Source: Lactuca virosa (Eukaryota; Streptophyta; Magnoliopsida; Asterales; Asteraceae). From it: 64,000 bases of DNA. Made by a program: the position numbers and the translations under genes. Position 1 is the first letter of the stretch; every line of letters starts with the position of its first letter. Shown piece after piece: positions 11,577 to 22,064 of the stretch. The stretch is from the NCBI GenBank assembly GCA_928212115.1, contig CAKMRJ010002223.1, forward strand, positions 303,500,654 to 303,564,653. Reading direction: 5' to 3'. Under the pieces are notes generated by a model. The model did not search any database. It was not told the DNA's origin and saw only the letters and a program-made list of their open reading frames with translations.

Positions 11577-13592
11577 CTATGACAATTTCTTCATCAACAA
11601 CTGATGAAGTCTGAGAATTTGATAGATTGTGCCACAGATAGGAGTTTGATCACTTGTGTGACCCGAAACCTCAGGCACAATTTCCTCTATGACACAGTTA
11701 TTACTTAGATTATGAAGTCTACCGAAGTGTGTTCTGATATCTTCGGGAAAGGTCTTGTCATTGACTGGGAAATGAAATTCTCGGTCCGGAGGGACATACA
11801 GTCGATCTTTGTTAAACCGGGGTGAGGAATCCTTTGCGGTAGGATATCCATTGGACCAACCCCAATTGTATGTATTGTCCACAGTTCCATTATTCACCAA
11901 ATTTTCAATAGCTTCACTTTCATTGAACAGTTTTTCTATTAATAGATTTAAGCGTACAATCTCACTCTGAGCTAAATCTCTTTGGTTCAAAGCTATCTCT
12001 AGTTGTGTTTCACTCAACATTCTTGCATCTTTTTCTAACTCTAAGTCCTTTTCTAACATAGCCATTTTGAGTCTTTTGTTGTCCAGTCGTCCTCTTACAT
12101 GAAACATCTCTTGGGACGCTATGTTCTTCTCATCTAAAGCTTTGTTATAGTCTGTAAGGACGGCAGCACATGTGTCATTAAGATTGTCTATGAAGGGTTG
12201 ACAGTCATGCATGCTATAGTTTAGAGTTTGAATCATGAGTTTTACCTGTTCGACGATGCTTAGAGTTCCATCCTTTGCCATGTAGCAGTAGTTCTTTTCC
12301 AGCTTTGTAGACCCATCATCATCCGCAGTTGCCAGCATGCAGATTTTGCCCTTTCCTTTGACATTGCTGATGGCTTCTTCTTCATCTCCGGATGACCAAA
12401 CTTGATGGTCTCTTTTGACATGGGCTACGTATGCCCTAGCCTTTTCCTTTTCTTCCAATTCTTGAGCCATTCTTAGGTAGAATGCTCTGTCTTTCACTAC
12501 ATTTGCCTTGCAATCTTTTGCAAAATGATTCTCTTTGTTGCACTTGTGACAAATCACAACATCACTTTTGTCTTCTGAGGGAGTACCGGAGTCAGTGGTT
12601 TGGATGGACTGCGGTGCCTCCTTTGGTTGAGTATTTTGAGATTGCGGTGGTGGATGAGAACTTTTGGGATAACGAGAATGGTTATTGAAGTTACGGTTGA
12701 ATGGAGGTTTGTTGAACTGCTGATTCTTACGAAAAGAAGGAGGTGGTAGTCGGTTGAACTGTTGACTAACAAGAGCAATAGCCTTCTGAAATTCTTCTTC
12801 ATCATCATACTCTGAGTCGGCTTCGTATGACTGCGGTGTAGTGTCATACGAGGGAGAGTAGGATTGATTATGTGGAGCTTGTGCTATAAGAGCGAGTGGT
12901 CCTCCGAAGTCAGCACAGTCTTTGAGTACGGTGGATTCTTGTGCTTGCAGTTCCCCGTAGAGCTTGTAGAGAGACAAAGAATGAATCTTTCTATCCCCTT
13001 GAACTATCATCTTAGCAGTAGTCCAATGTCTTCCCAAACCGTTGAGAAACTGAAGGTTTGTTTCATGGTTACTGCGGATGGTGCCAGCATTCGATAACTT
13101 GGTGACTATCAGGTTGAACCTTTTAAAGGAGTCTTCTAAACTTTCGCCAGTATGAGCTTTGAAATTGTTGAACTCATTGAGTGCAGTTGTGAGCTTCTTA
13201 TCTTGAGCTTGTTCTGAGCCTTCGTACAAATTCTTGAGAACTTCCCAGATCTCTTTTGCTGATTTGCAGTTTATGATAATGTCGAAGTTGTCAGGAGCAA
13301 CTCCACAAGAGATTTCATAAAAAGCAACAACATCATTTTCCATTTTATCGAGATCATCTTTGGTGGGACGGTTCATGACTGGTTGTCCTCCTCCTAGTCT
13401 GGCTGTGGCGCCATCAGTTTGAAATGGTGTAAGAACAGGGACATGTGGTCCTTCTTCTACGGACCGCCATACATCTCTACCAAGTCTCCTTAAGTATCTT
13501 TCCATTCTCTGAGACCAGTGATGATATTCATTTGCCACCAATATTGGGGCTCGATTTGAACCACCAACACTGTTGGAAACATTTAGAGACAT
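11577..13592 (-). CDS. gag: Cop-D Gag
   Basis: A 671-codon frame beginning MSLNVSNSVGGSNRAPILV. The start is chosen because the Cop-A gag begins in the same way. It forms the virus-like particle and binds element RNA. Visible parts: the N-terminal UBN2-type gag domain with NEYHHWSQRMERYL and CKSAKEIWEVLKNLYEGSEQ (about 20-230); a Gln/Pro/Asn-rich linker; a CCHC knuckle CHKCNKENHFAKDC at about 12510-12555; an acidic SSGDEEEA patch; and a coiled-coil-like region near residues 480-560. The C-terminal extension beyond the knuckle is typical of SIRE-like elements. Confidence 0.9.
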   Translation of the reverse strand: MSLNVSNSVGGSNRAPILVANEYHHWSQRMERYLRRLGRDVWRSVEEGPHVPVLTPFQTDGATARLGGGQPVMNRPTKDDLDKMENDVVAFYEISCGVAPDNFDIIINCKSAKEIWEVLKNLYEGSEQAQDKKLTTALNEFNNFKAHTGESLEDSFKRFNLIVTKLSNAGTIRSNHETNLQFLNGLGRHWTTAKMIVQGDRKIHSLSLYKLYGELQAQESTVLKDCADFGGPLALIAQAPHNQSYSPSYDTTPQSYEADSEYDDEEEFQKAIALVSQQFNRLPPPSFRKNQQFNKPPFNRNFNNHSRYPKSSHPPPQSQNTQPKEAPQSIQTTDSGTPSEDKSDVVICHKCNKENHFAKDCKANVVKDRAFYLRMAQELEEKEKARAYVAHVKRDHQVWSSGDEEEAISNVKGKGKICMLATADDDGSTKLEKNYCYMAKDGTLSIVEQVKLMIQTLNYSMHDCQPFIDNLNDTCAAVLTDYNKALDEKNIASQEMFHVRGRLDNKRLKMAMLEKDLELEKDARMLSETQLEIALNQRDLAQSEIVRLNLLIEKLFNESEAIENLVNNGTVDNTYNWGWSNGYPTAKDSSPRFNKDRLYVPPDREFHFPVNDKTFPEDIRTHFGRLHNLSNNCVIEEIVPEVSGHTSDQTPICGTIYQILRLHQLLMKKLS

Positions 13593-13707
13593 GCTTGTGC
13601 CATTTTTCCTTGTTTTTTTTGAAGGTTTTTTTTTAAGAAATGAGCTTCACTGGTATAGAAGGCCCTTTGAAAATTAGAGTTTTGTTTTTCAAAAAGCAAC
13701 CACTATG

Positions 13708-13720
13708 GCTCTGATACCAA
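13708..13720 (-). other. Cop-D primer binding site
   Basis: In the sense direction it reads TTGGTATCAGAGC, one base from the 5' LTR end. This is the standard plant LTR-element site complementary to the 3' end of initiator tRNA-Met. Confidence 0.9.
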
Positions 13721-13721
13721 T

Positions 13722-14353
13722 TGTTGAGAGAAAAACTTGAGACACACTTGAACAAACGTTAGAACAAGTATAGTTGCGGAATAGTTTATCTCAAAGGATC
13801 TAAAAGCTCAACAATAATAATAAGTTAACGAGTTAGATAATTAGAGAGTTAGTTGCGGAAATGTAAGGAAATATAAATGACAACAGGTGTTATATCAAGT
13901 ATACACATAAGTTGATTCATAACATGGAATGCATTCAGACCAAGTTAGTAAGTGAGATCAAACTTAGTGATTAAGTCACGAATGACTTGCTCCGAAGAGA
14001 AATAATATTCAGTTATGTTCAAGTGCACTTTGAGAGTAAGGAGAGATTTAAGATGCATAATCAGATAGAAGTGAGAGATGTAATTGATAGCATTGTTGTT
14101 TTATAAGAAAGATTGAGCTCTATATATAGAGACTCGAGAATTACATTGGATCAAATCTCTAAGAGTTGCCATGCAAGGCATACTGGACAATAGAGAGTAC
14201 TACAACAAAAGTAGATAAAGTTAAACTAAGTAAACTAGTAAGTAGAGCTACGGTTGATGATGACTTCGGATGAGGTTGTTGATGAAGATTGACTGCGGAT
14301 CCTTGAGAGCTGCGGTAGCTCAAGTTCAAGAGGGTCACTTTTATGATTCAACA
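13722..14353 (-). repeat. Cop-D 5' LTR
   Basis: A full 632-bp LTR with TG...CA ends (TGTTGAGAG to GATTCAACA on the + strand). It is followed on the right by Cop-C integrase sequence starting ACGATG. Directly repeated at 1371-1966. Confidence 0.92.
14121..14128 (-). promoter_or_regulatory. Cop-D LTR TATA box candidate
   Basis: TATATATA inside the LTR, within the self-complementary GAGCTCTATATATAGAG. It is the best core-promoter candidate for the element. The start of transcription is not determinable here. Confidence 0.45.
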
Positions 14354-15929
14354 ACGATGTATTTTCATCGTCTAACCGCAGAATTCCTTTGGATATCTCT
14401 TCTATATACCGAGTGACAATGTTGTCTTCGTTTGCGAGGAAAGGGGTTTTCCGAGAGCGAGAATTCATAAGCCAAGGGTACAGTGGGAGGCAGATCGATC
14501 TTGAAGGGATTCAAGAATCGAGCGATGAAGGAACCTCTAAGACTGGCGCTCAACCCGAGGAGGAAACTCCGGTTGAACCGATTGACGAATCCTTACCTCT
14601 TAGACGTTCCGAAAGAGTTAGTGTTCGACCCCAATTTTATGGTTTCCATATCACTACTGAAGGGGGTACGTTTATTAGTGATATTACACTAGTAAATTTG
14701 GACGAACCTAACAGCTATAAGGAAGCCATGGCAGGCTCGAAGTCTGTGAAATGGAAAGAGGCTATGGACAGTGAGATTCAGTCCATGTATGACAACCAAG
14801 TTTGGAATTTGGTTGACAATGTGCCAGGTCGTAAGACGGTCGGGTGCAAGTGGATCTTCAAGAAGAAGACCGACATGGATGGGAAGGTACACACCTATAA
14901 GGCGCGATTGGTTGCGAAGGGTTTCACTCAAACTCCTAGAGTTGATTATGATGAGACCTTCTCACCAGTTGCGAAGATAAAGTCTTATAGAGTGATGTTG
15001 GCCATTGCTGCATTTCATGACTATGAAATATGGCAGATGGATGTCAAAACCACTTTCCTTAACGGGAAGTTGGCTGAGGATGTTTACATGAGTCATCTAG
15101 AGGGTTTTGTCAATGTGAAGCATCCCAATAGAGTGTGTAAGCTTGAGAAGTCCATTTATGGACGAAAACAAGCATCTCGCAGATGGAATCTTTGTTTCGA
15201 TGAGAAAGTCAAAGAGTTTGGTTTTCTGCGAAGCGAGGATGAATCATGTGTATATTTCAAAGCCAGTGGGAGTATAGTAAGCTTCCTCATATTGTATGTC
15301 GATGACATACTACTCATAGGAAACAACATCCCAACCCTGAAGGAAGTTAAATCCTGGCTTGGGAAGTGTTTCGCTATGAAGGACCTCAGAGAGGCTGCCT
15401 ATATTTTGGGTATACGTATAGTGAGAAACAGAAGTAAGAGACTAATAGGACTTAGTCAGAATACTTACTTGGACAAGGTACTAAAGCGTTTTAGTATGGA
15501 GAATTCAAAGAAGGGGGAGTTACCGATTCAAAGTAATGCCAAGTTGAGTAAGATTCAAAGCCCGAGTACCGAAGTCGAGATAGCAGAAATGAGCTGAGTA
15601 CCATATGCTTCCGCAGTTGGCTCGATTATGTATGATATGACTTGTACTCACCCTGATGTGGCCTTCGCTTTGAGCATGGTCAGCAGATATCAAGGGAACC
15701 CTGGCAAAGCACATTGGACCGCAGTCAAGAATATTCTTAAGTACCTTCGGAGGACCAAGGAATGGTTTCTAGTCCTCGGTGGGTGTGATGACTTAAGGGT
15801 GCGAGGGTATAGTGACGCCAGTTTTCAAACCGATAGGGACAACTACCGTTCGCAGTCAGGCTGGGTCTTTACTCTAAATGGAGGAGCAGTGACTTGGAAA
15901 AGTTCCAAGCAGGAGACCATAGCTGATTC
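14354..15929 (+). pseudogene. pol: Cop-C integrase end, reverse transcriptase and RNase H start
   Basis: Resumes Cop-C after Cop-D. The integrase tail (FHRL...DNVVF-like frame) runs into a 402-codon frame, 14389-15597, with RT motifs WNLVDNVPGRKTVGCKWIFKK, VDYDETFSPVAK, MDVKTTFLNGKL, YGRKQASRRWN and the catalytic LYVDDILLIGN. A TGA at 15595-15597 interrupts it. RNase H follows with TCTHPDVAFALSMVSRYQ, GYSDASFQTDRDNYRSQSGWVF and SSKQETIADS, ending where Cop-E enters. The TSD base run GATTC at 15925-15929 is the left target copy. The frame picks up again at 23771. Confidence 0.92.
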
Positions 15930-16713
15930 TGATGGGTTTTATGCATAAGAACAATCCTATGTGCTCATACAAACCCTAATGCTTGGATCTAGGTTTCTCT
16001 ATTGTACATGCAATGAATCCAAGACTTACAAACCCTAATCTAGCATACATAATACCAAATTAACATATAACATTAGATCTAGATGTTTACCTCTTCAAAT
16101 AGTAGCTTGAATCTTCTTCTCTTGAGCTTAGAATCACAATTGTAATTCCTCTAATGGATCACAAACACCACACAAGCAAGAAGGCAACTTTGAGAGAGAG
16201 GAGGATGCTAATTTTCGGCCTAGGGTTTTCTCTTGGGAACAAGTAGCCGAAAATTGCATGCAAGGGTCTTTATTTATACTATAGGGTGCTAGAGTTTCAA
16301 TCTAAACCCTAATGGATACCTTAGCCACCAAGTAGCCCATGAAACCTTCTGGAATAGGGCCCTTGGACGAAAATATGATGATCCCTCATCATAATTTTGT
16401 TCCCCTTAGTCCATTAGGTTTCCCAGCCCAAAACTCAACTATCACACATTTGACAGTTTATGCCCCTTTATTTAATTAATCTCTTTTAGTCACCAAATTA
16501 ATTCCTAATTAATTTATGACAAATACTAATTAAATAAATATGATTTCTCCTTTAATATATTATTCTTATAATATATTAATAAACCATAATATCCTCTCTC
16601 TTTCCTTAAATTACCTTGTCAAGTTGCTTTGGTGAAGGCAACCCAAAAGGATCATGCATAACCGGGTCAAGTACATACCAAATATAGTTACGGGCTTAGA
16701 CACTAATCCAACA
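15930..16713 (-). repeat. Cop-E 3' LTR
   Basis: 784 bp, TGATGGG...CCAACA on the + strand. It pairs with 22982-23765 at about 98% by eye. It is followed inward by the polypurine tract. Confidence 0.95.
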
Positions 16714-16723
16714 GTCTCCCACT
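16714..16723 (-). other. Cop-E polypurine tract
   Basis: Sense AGTGGGAGAC abuts the 3' LTR. The identical tract is present at the same place in Cop-C (24964-24973) and Cop-F (39124-39133). Confidence 0.8.
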
Positions 16724-17548
16724 TGGATAAGTCTAGTAACTATATCTCACATACGACTTCAGGATCCGGTTAGCAATCGTAGCTCTTATACGCTTCTGTC
16801 AACTCTGATCAAAATCCTGTCCTTCAGATAAGGGATCGTATAATCCTCTGTTCTAGATATCATGTCGACAATACTTATTATCCAACATTTGTTTCTCGAT
16901 TTCTGATTTGTTCGACATAGAATTCAGTTGAACACATCAACCTCATCTTGACCGGGCCCGACACATAAGTCAAACCAAATCATCAAGTGGCCAGGATATC
17001 GCTTTTATATTCTTAGAATAAAAGGAACATAAAACTTCGACTTATATGCTTTTATTATCTACTAGCTAATTTACACACAATAATACGTTTTATAACATCA
17101 AGTTACTGATGCGTTTTCGTATTATCAATGCATAATCATCAAGCAAACAATAACCATATCTCTAGGTTTAAAGATTATATGATATTATCATCTTGCGATC
17201 ACTTGTGATAACTTTCATGAAGTGATACTAGCAAGTGCGGGTTTATTCCAATGCTCAAAACATATTTCATAAGCACTCATAAACTTTGTAGCAAACCTTT
17301 GCTATGTCTAAACCTTTTAGACAATCTACAAACAAATTTATGACAATCTTCTTTCATATCTACTTCCAACATATGAGCGATTGTGGACTGTTCGAACAAT
17401 CTTATTATTCAGGAAGTCAAAACATGCAAAATTGGAAATAACAGATAAATAATCAACACAAGATAGTAACTTTCTTATAAATAACACACCTTTATTTAAT
17501 CATCAAAATGTTGAATACAAAATTATCCATTACAAATTTCCTATCTAT
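16724..17548 (-). other. Cop-E 3' untranslated region
   Basis: About 0.8 kb between the RNase H stop and the polypurine tract. No coding signal. The reverse complement matches the Cop-C stretch 24126-24963 and the Cop-F stretch 38278-39123, including the GACTTCCTGAATAAT and CACTTCATG(G/A)AA words, so this long trailer is a family feature. Confidence 0.75.
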
Positions 17549-19393
17549 CTAATCTAAACTAATATCGTCCTTTAGCCCAACGCTCCTAACGTGCTTCAAA
17601 TGCTTAACCCTACTCATTCCCTTCGTAAGGGGATCTGTTGGGTTATCTTCTGACGATACCCTCTTCACAACGAGGAGTCCCTCTTCTACCCGATGTCTAA
17701 TAAAATGGTATTTCCTGTCGATATGTCGAGATCTGCCATGATCCCCTGGTTCCTTGGTCAAGGAAACCGCTCCTTCATTATCACATAAAATTTCCATGGG
17801 CTCCTTTATGGATGGCATAACTCCAAGGTCTCCTATGAAGTTCTTCAACCATATAGCCTCCTTTGACGCTTCGCTTGTCGCAATGTACTCTGATTCGCAC
17901 ATTGAATCAGCTAAGGTCTCTTGCTTGGAACTTTTCCAAGTCACTGCTCCTCCATTCAGGATAAAGACCCAGCCTGACTGCGATCGTTAATTATCCCGAT
18001 CCATCTGAAAACTAGCGTCACTGTACCCTCGCACCCTTAAGTCATCACTCCCACCGAGGACTAGAAACCATTCTTTGGTCCTTCGTAGGTACTTAAGAAT
18101 ATTCTTGACAACAATCCAATGCGCTCTACCAGGGTTCCCTTGATATCTGCTGACCATGCTCAAAGCGAAGGCCACATCAGGGCGAGTATAGGTCATAGAG
18201 TACATAATCGAGCCAACTGCGGAAGCGTAAGGTACTCGGCTCATATCAGCTATCTCTGCCTCTGTACTCGGGCTCTGAGTCTTAATCAGTTTGGTATTGC
18301 ATTGAATTGGCAACTCCCCTTTCTTGGAATTTTCCATACTAAAACGTTTTAGTACCTTTTCCAAGTATGTATCCTGACTGAGTCCTATCAGTCTCTTACT
18401 TCTATCTCTCACTATCCTTGTTCCCAGAATATACGAAGCCTCTCCGAGGTCCTTCATAGCGAAACACTTCCCAAGCCAGGACTTGACCTCCTGCAAGGTT
18501 GGGATGTCGTTTCCTATGAACAGTATTTCATCGACATACAATACGAGGAAGCTTACTATACTCCCACTGGCCTTGACATACACACATGACTCATCTTCGC
18601 TTCGCAGAAAGCCAAACTCTTTGACCTTCTCGTCAAAACAAAGATTCCATCTACGAGATGCTTGCTTTAATCCATAAATGGATTTTTCAAGCTTGCACAC
18701 CCTATTGGGATGCTTCGCATCGACAAAACCCTCTGGCTGACTCATGTAAACATCCTCAGCCAACTTCCCATTTAGGAAAGCGGTTTTTACGTCCATATGC
18801 CAGATTTCATAATCATGAAACGCAGCTATTGCGAGCATTACCCTAATAGACTTTATTTTAGCAACTGGCGAGAAGGTCTCATCATAGTCAACTCCATGAG
18901 TTTGAGTAAAGCCCTTCGCGACCAATCGCGCTTTATAAGTGTGCACTTTCCCATCCATGTATGTCTTCTTCTTGAAGATCCACTTGCACCCGACTGTCTT
19001 ACGACCTGGTACATTATCAACCAAATTCCAAACTTGGTTGTCATACATGGACTGAATCTCGCTGTCCATTGCCTCTTTCCATTTAGCAGACTCTGGGCCT
19101 GCCATGGCTTCCTTATAGCTATTAGGTTCGTCCAGATTTACTAGTGTACTATCACTAATAAACGTATCCCCGTCAGTAGTAATATGGAAACCATAAAACT
19201 GGGGTGGAACACTAACTCTATTGGAACGTCTAAGAGGTAAGGACTGGTCAATTGGTTCAACAAGAGTTTCCTCCTCAGGTTGAGCGTCAGTGTCATAGGT
19301 TCCTTCATCTCCTGACTCTTGAAGCTCTTCAAGGTCAATCTGACTCCCACTGTCTCCTTGACTTATGAGTTCTCTCTCTCTCTGAAAACCCAT
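17549..19393 (-). pseudogene. pol: Cop-E reverse transcriptase and RNase H
   Basis: RT frame 19393-17987 (468 codons) followed by RNase H 17944-17549, separated by a TAA at 17987-17989 where Cop-C has a Tyr codon (DRDNYRSQSG). Motifs: VDYDETFSPVAK, MDVKTAFLNGKL, YGLKQASRRWN, TRPDVAFALSMV, SSKQETLADS, CESEYIATSEA, DNEGAVSLTKEP, RKYHFIRHRVEEG and TDPLTKGM. The RT catalytic motif reads LYVDEILFIG, that is YVDE instead of YVDD, so one metal-binding Asp is replaced by Glu. A frame slip in a GA repeat near 19385 separates the start from integrase. Confidence 0.93.
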
Positions 19394-19977
19394 CTCCTAG
19401 CAACAAAGACAACATTGTCACTTGGTCTATAGAAGAGATAGCTAAAAGACTTATGTGGATAGCCGATGAAATAACACTTCTCACTATGAGGTTCTAGATT
19501 GTCGTGAGTCTCTCGTCTTACGAAAGCTTCACAACCCCAAACCTTCATATGTGCTAACGAGGGAGCTTTCCCTGTCCACATCTCGTGAGGTGTTTTGGCA
19601 ACCTTCTTGGTGGGAACTAAGTTAAGGATATGGGCGGCAGTCTCTAAGGCATACCCCCAGAATGAGATTGGTAACGAAGCACGACTCATCATAGAACGAA
19701 CCGTGTCCAACAAGGTTCGATTACGTCTCTCAGCCACACCATTCAATTATGGCTTTCTAGGAGGCGTCAATTGCGAAACTATTCCGCATTCTTTTAGATA
19801 GTCGTGAAACTCAAGACTCAGGTACTCTCCCCCTCGATCAGATCGAAGCATCTTGATTTTCCTGCCCAGCTGATTCTCCACTTCATTCTTGAACTCTTTG
19901 AAGTTTTCAAAGGTTTCTGACTTTTGCTTGATTAAGTAGATATATCCATATCTGCTATAATCGTCTGTAAAAGTCAC
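19363..19977 (-). pseudogene. pol: Cop-E integrase core and C-terminal domain
   Basis: The frame runs from FTDDYSRYGYIYLIKQKSE through SDRGGEYLSLEFHDYLKECG, then a TAA stop at 19747-19749 (a Gln codon in Cop-C and Cop-F), then LNGVAERRNRTLLDTVRSM and the C-terminal HEMWTGKAPSLAHMKVWGCEAF and CYFIGYPHKSFSYLFY. The second Asp and the Glu of the catalytic triad are visible. The first Asp lies in the preceding, differently phased frame. Inactive as it stands. Confidence 0.9.
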
Positions 19978-21578
19978 GTAGAAGCGACAAGCGTCCCTTG
20001 TGGTGGATCTAAAGGGTCCACATACATCAGTATATATATGAGATCCAATACACCCTCACCCCTTTCACATGTGCCAGTAAAGGGTGACTTGGTCATCTTC
20101 CCAAGTAAACAAGATTCACACACGTCATCGTCCCTAAGGTCGAATGACTCCAAGACTCCATCCTTTTGGAGTTGGGCTATGCGTTTCTTCTTAACATGGC
20201 CAAGGCGACAATGCCACAAGCATGCTTTATCCAAACTTGTGGACGAATCAATATTCAAAACATCATTTCCTAAATTATCGATAATTAACACAGATTCATA
20301 AATCCCATTACAAGGTAATGCATTGAAATAAAAGAAACCATTCAAATAAGCATTAATAGAACCATTACTATTATCAAACGAATATCTGAAACCTTGTCTA
20401 AACAATCCATGAAAAGAAATGATGTTGCTTGCCATATCTGGCGAATAGCAACAATTATTTAAATCTAGCCCTAACCCATTACTCAACACTAAGGAATAAA
20501 CTCCGATCTTGGTTACTGGTGAAGACTTCTTGTTTCCCATGATCAAGTTTATCCTTCCATGCTCCACTTCCCTACTTTCTCTTAGCCCCTGCAAATCAGA
20601 ACAAATGTGGTAACCACATCCAGTATCAAGGACCCATGAAGTAGCAAGTGATGAGTTATTAGATTTAATTAAATACATACCTGCAAAGGTGGGCTTTATC
20701 TTCCCATCCTTAATATCCTGCAGATATTTAGGGCAGCTTCGTTTCCAGTGGCCCTTCTGGTGGCAATAGAAGCACTCTGCTTCCTTGGGGTCAGATGAGA
20801 GCTTAACAAAACCTGCTTTGGTCCCGCTAGAAGAGGAACCATCTTGGGTCTTACCCTTTTTGTGGCTCTTAGAAGGAGCCTTCCTCTTTTTACCCTTTCC
20901 TTGGCCAATTGCCAACACAGGAGCAGCTACAGTAGAGGATGATGCAATAGATTTGTCCTTGAGGTTGCTCTCAGAAGTCCTCAGGAGCCCTTGAAGTTTA
21001 CTCAGGGTGACCTCTTCCTTGTTCATGTGGTAGGTCATTCTGAACTGGTTGTAGCAGGAAGGCAAGGAGTGGAGGATTATGTCGATAGCCAAATCCTCAT
21101 CAAACTTAACATTAAGTTTGAGAAGACGATCAACATACCTTTGCATTCTTTGCAAATGAGCGGTTAGGGATTCTCCACTCCCCATCCTAGCGGTGATCAT
21201 GTTGGTGATGATCTCATAGCGCTCTTGCTTCGCGCTTTGGTGGTACCTTTCCAGCAAATCTTGGTGCATCTCATATGGATACATGTCCTCATAGGACTTT
21301 TGGAGTTCGAGGTTCATGGTGGCCAGCATGATGCAATGAACTTTCGTAGCATCACGCTCGTGGGCCTCAAAGGCGGCCATCTCTTCAGGAGTAGCAACTT
21401 CTGGGTTGATCTTTTCCAGCTTCTCATCGAGGACATATTCTTTGTCCTCGTAGCGAGTTATCATGCGAATGTATCTCATCCACTCGTTGAAGTTTGACCC
21501 ATCAAATGTCACCTTTTGACACAGGTTCATCAGCGAGAATGACCCAGAAGCGTTGTTGTTTGCGTTTGCGTTTGACAT
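19974..21578 (-). pseudogene. gag-pol: Cop-E Gag, protease and pre-integrase region
   Basis: Gag-pol frame from MSNANANNNASGSFSLMNL (start at 21578, preferred over an in-frame upstream Met because Cop-F gag also starts just before SGSFSLMNLC). The gag domain has FDGSNFNEWMRYIRM, YHQSAKQERYEII and SLPSCYNQFRMTYHMNKEEV. A Lys-rich basic stretch is followed by the CCHC knuckle CFYCHQKGHWKRSC. Protease WVLDTGCGYHICSDL. Pre-integrase LWHCRLGHVKKKR and CESCLLGKMTKSP. It ends out of frame (DLIYILMYVD where the family has DLIHTDVCGP), because of two extra bases in an AT dinucleotide run near 20033. Confidence 0.92.
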
Positions 21579-21947
21579 CTGAAATAGAAAGGAACAAAGT
21601 TTGATTAGAACTGAATCCCCAATTAAACACCCAAATGAGAAATTAGGGCTAGGATCCAACAACATTATTTACAACTTAGAAAAGGGATGCCGTAATCTAA
21701 AAGTAAATAATTTGAAGGTAAGTGAATGACGATTCACTAATTCTCACCATGAAAAACGAAAAGAGATTAAGTTTTAAATGTATTTGAAAATTCCTAGATT
21801 TCTTTTGAGATTCATTGAACATTTCAATGGCATGTTTAAATCTCGATATGCACTTCAAATTTGCGACTGGGATGCCGAGGATCGCAAACAAGTGGTGAAT
21901 AACCATGCGAATCAACATGGTGCACTCAATGTCTTTATCATCATCTA

Positions 21948-21983
21948 ATCAATGTGCCGGTTAGCCACGCACGCTCCATTGAT
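21948..21983 (-). ncRNA. Cop-E leader stem-loop 2
   Basis: Perfect 7-bp stem ATCAATG/CATTGAT enclosing a 22-nt loop. The loop is identical to that of the partner stem-loop at 22031-22064, although the stems differ. The equivalent in Cop-F is 32743-32778. Read as an RNA structure by inference only. Confidence 0.6.
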
Positions 21984-22030
21984 CTATGATAAACATCGAG
22001 CCACCCTTTGTCACCAATGTCAATCCCAAA

Positions 22031-22064
22031 TTAGTGTGCCGGTTAGCCACGCACGCTCCACTAA
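22031..22064 (-). ncRNA. Cop-E leader stem-loop 1
   Basis: Perfect 6-bp stem TTAGTG/CACTAA around the same 22-nt loop as 21948-21983, which in sense contains GGCTAACC. It is first in sense order, 81 bp before stem-loop 2. The same order and spacing are seen in Cop-F. Confidence 0.6.

Larger units (their letters stand above)
1371..14353 (-). mobile_element. Cop-D, SIRE-like Ty1/Copia retrotransposon with a long accessory ORF
   Basis: A 13-kb element inserted into the integrase region of Cop-C, reading right to left. Order in the sense direction: 5' LTR (13722-14353), primer binding site, gag, protease-integrase-RT-RNase H, spacer, a 4-kb accessory frame, polypurine tract, 3' LTR (1371-1966). 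The large size, long gag with coiled coil, and an extra frame between pol and 3' LTR fit the SIRE/Maximus lineage of plant Copia elements. The 3' LTR has lost its outermost 33 bp. I count roughly 9 substitutions over the 596 shared LTR bases, so it is a fairly recent insertion. The words TGCGGA and TGCGGT recur throughout. Confidence 0.92.
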
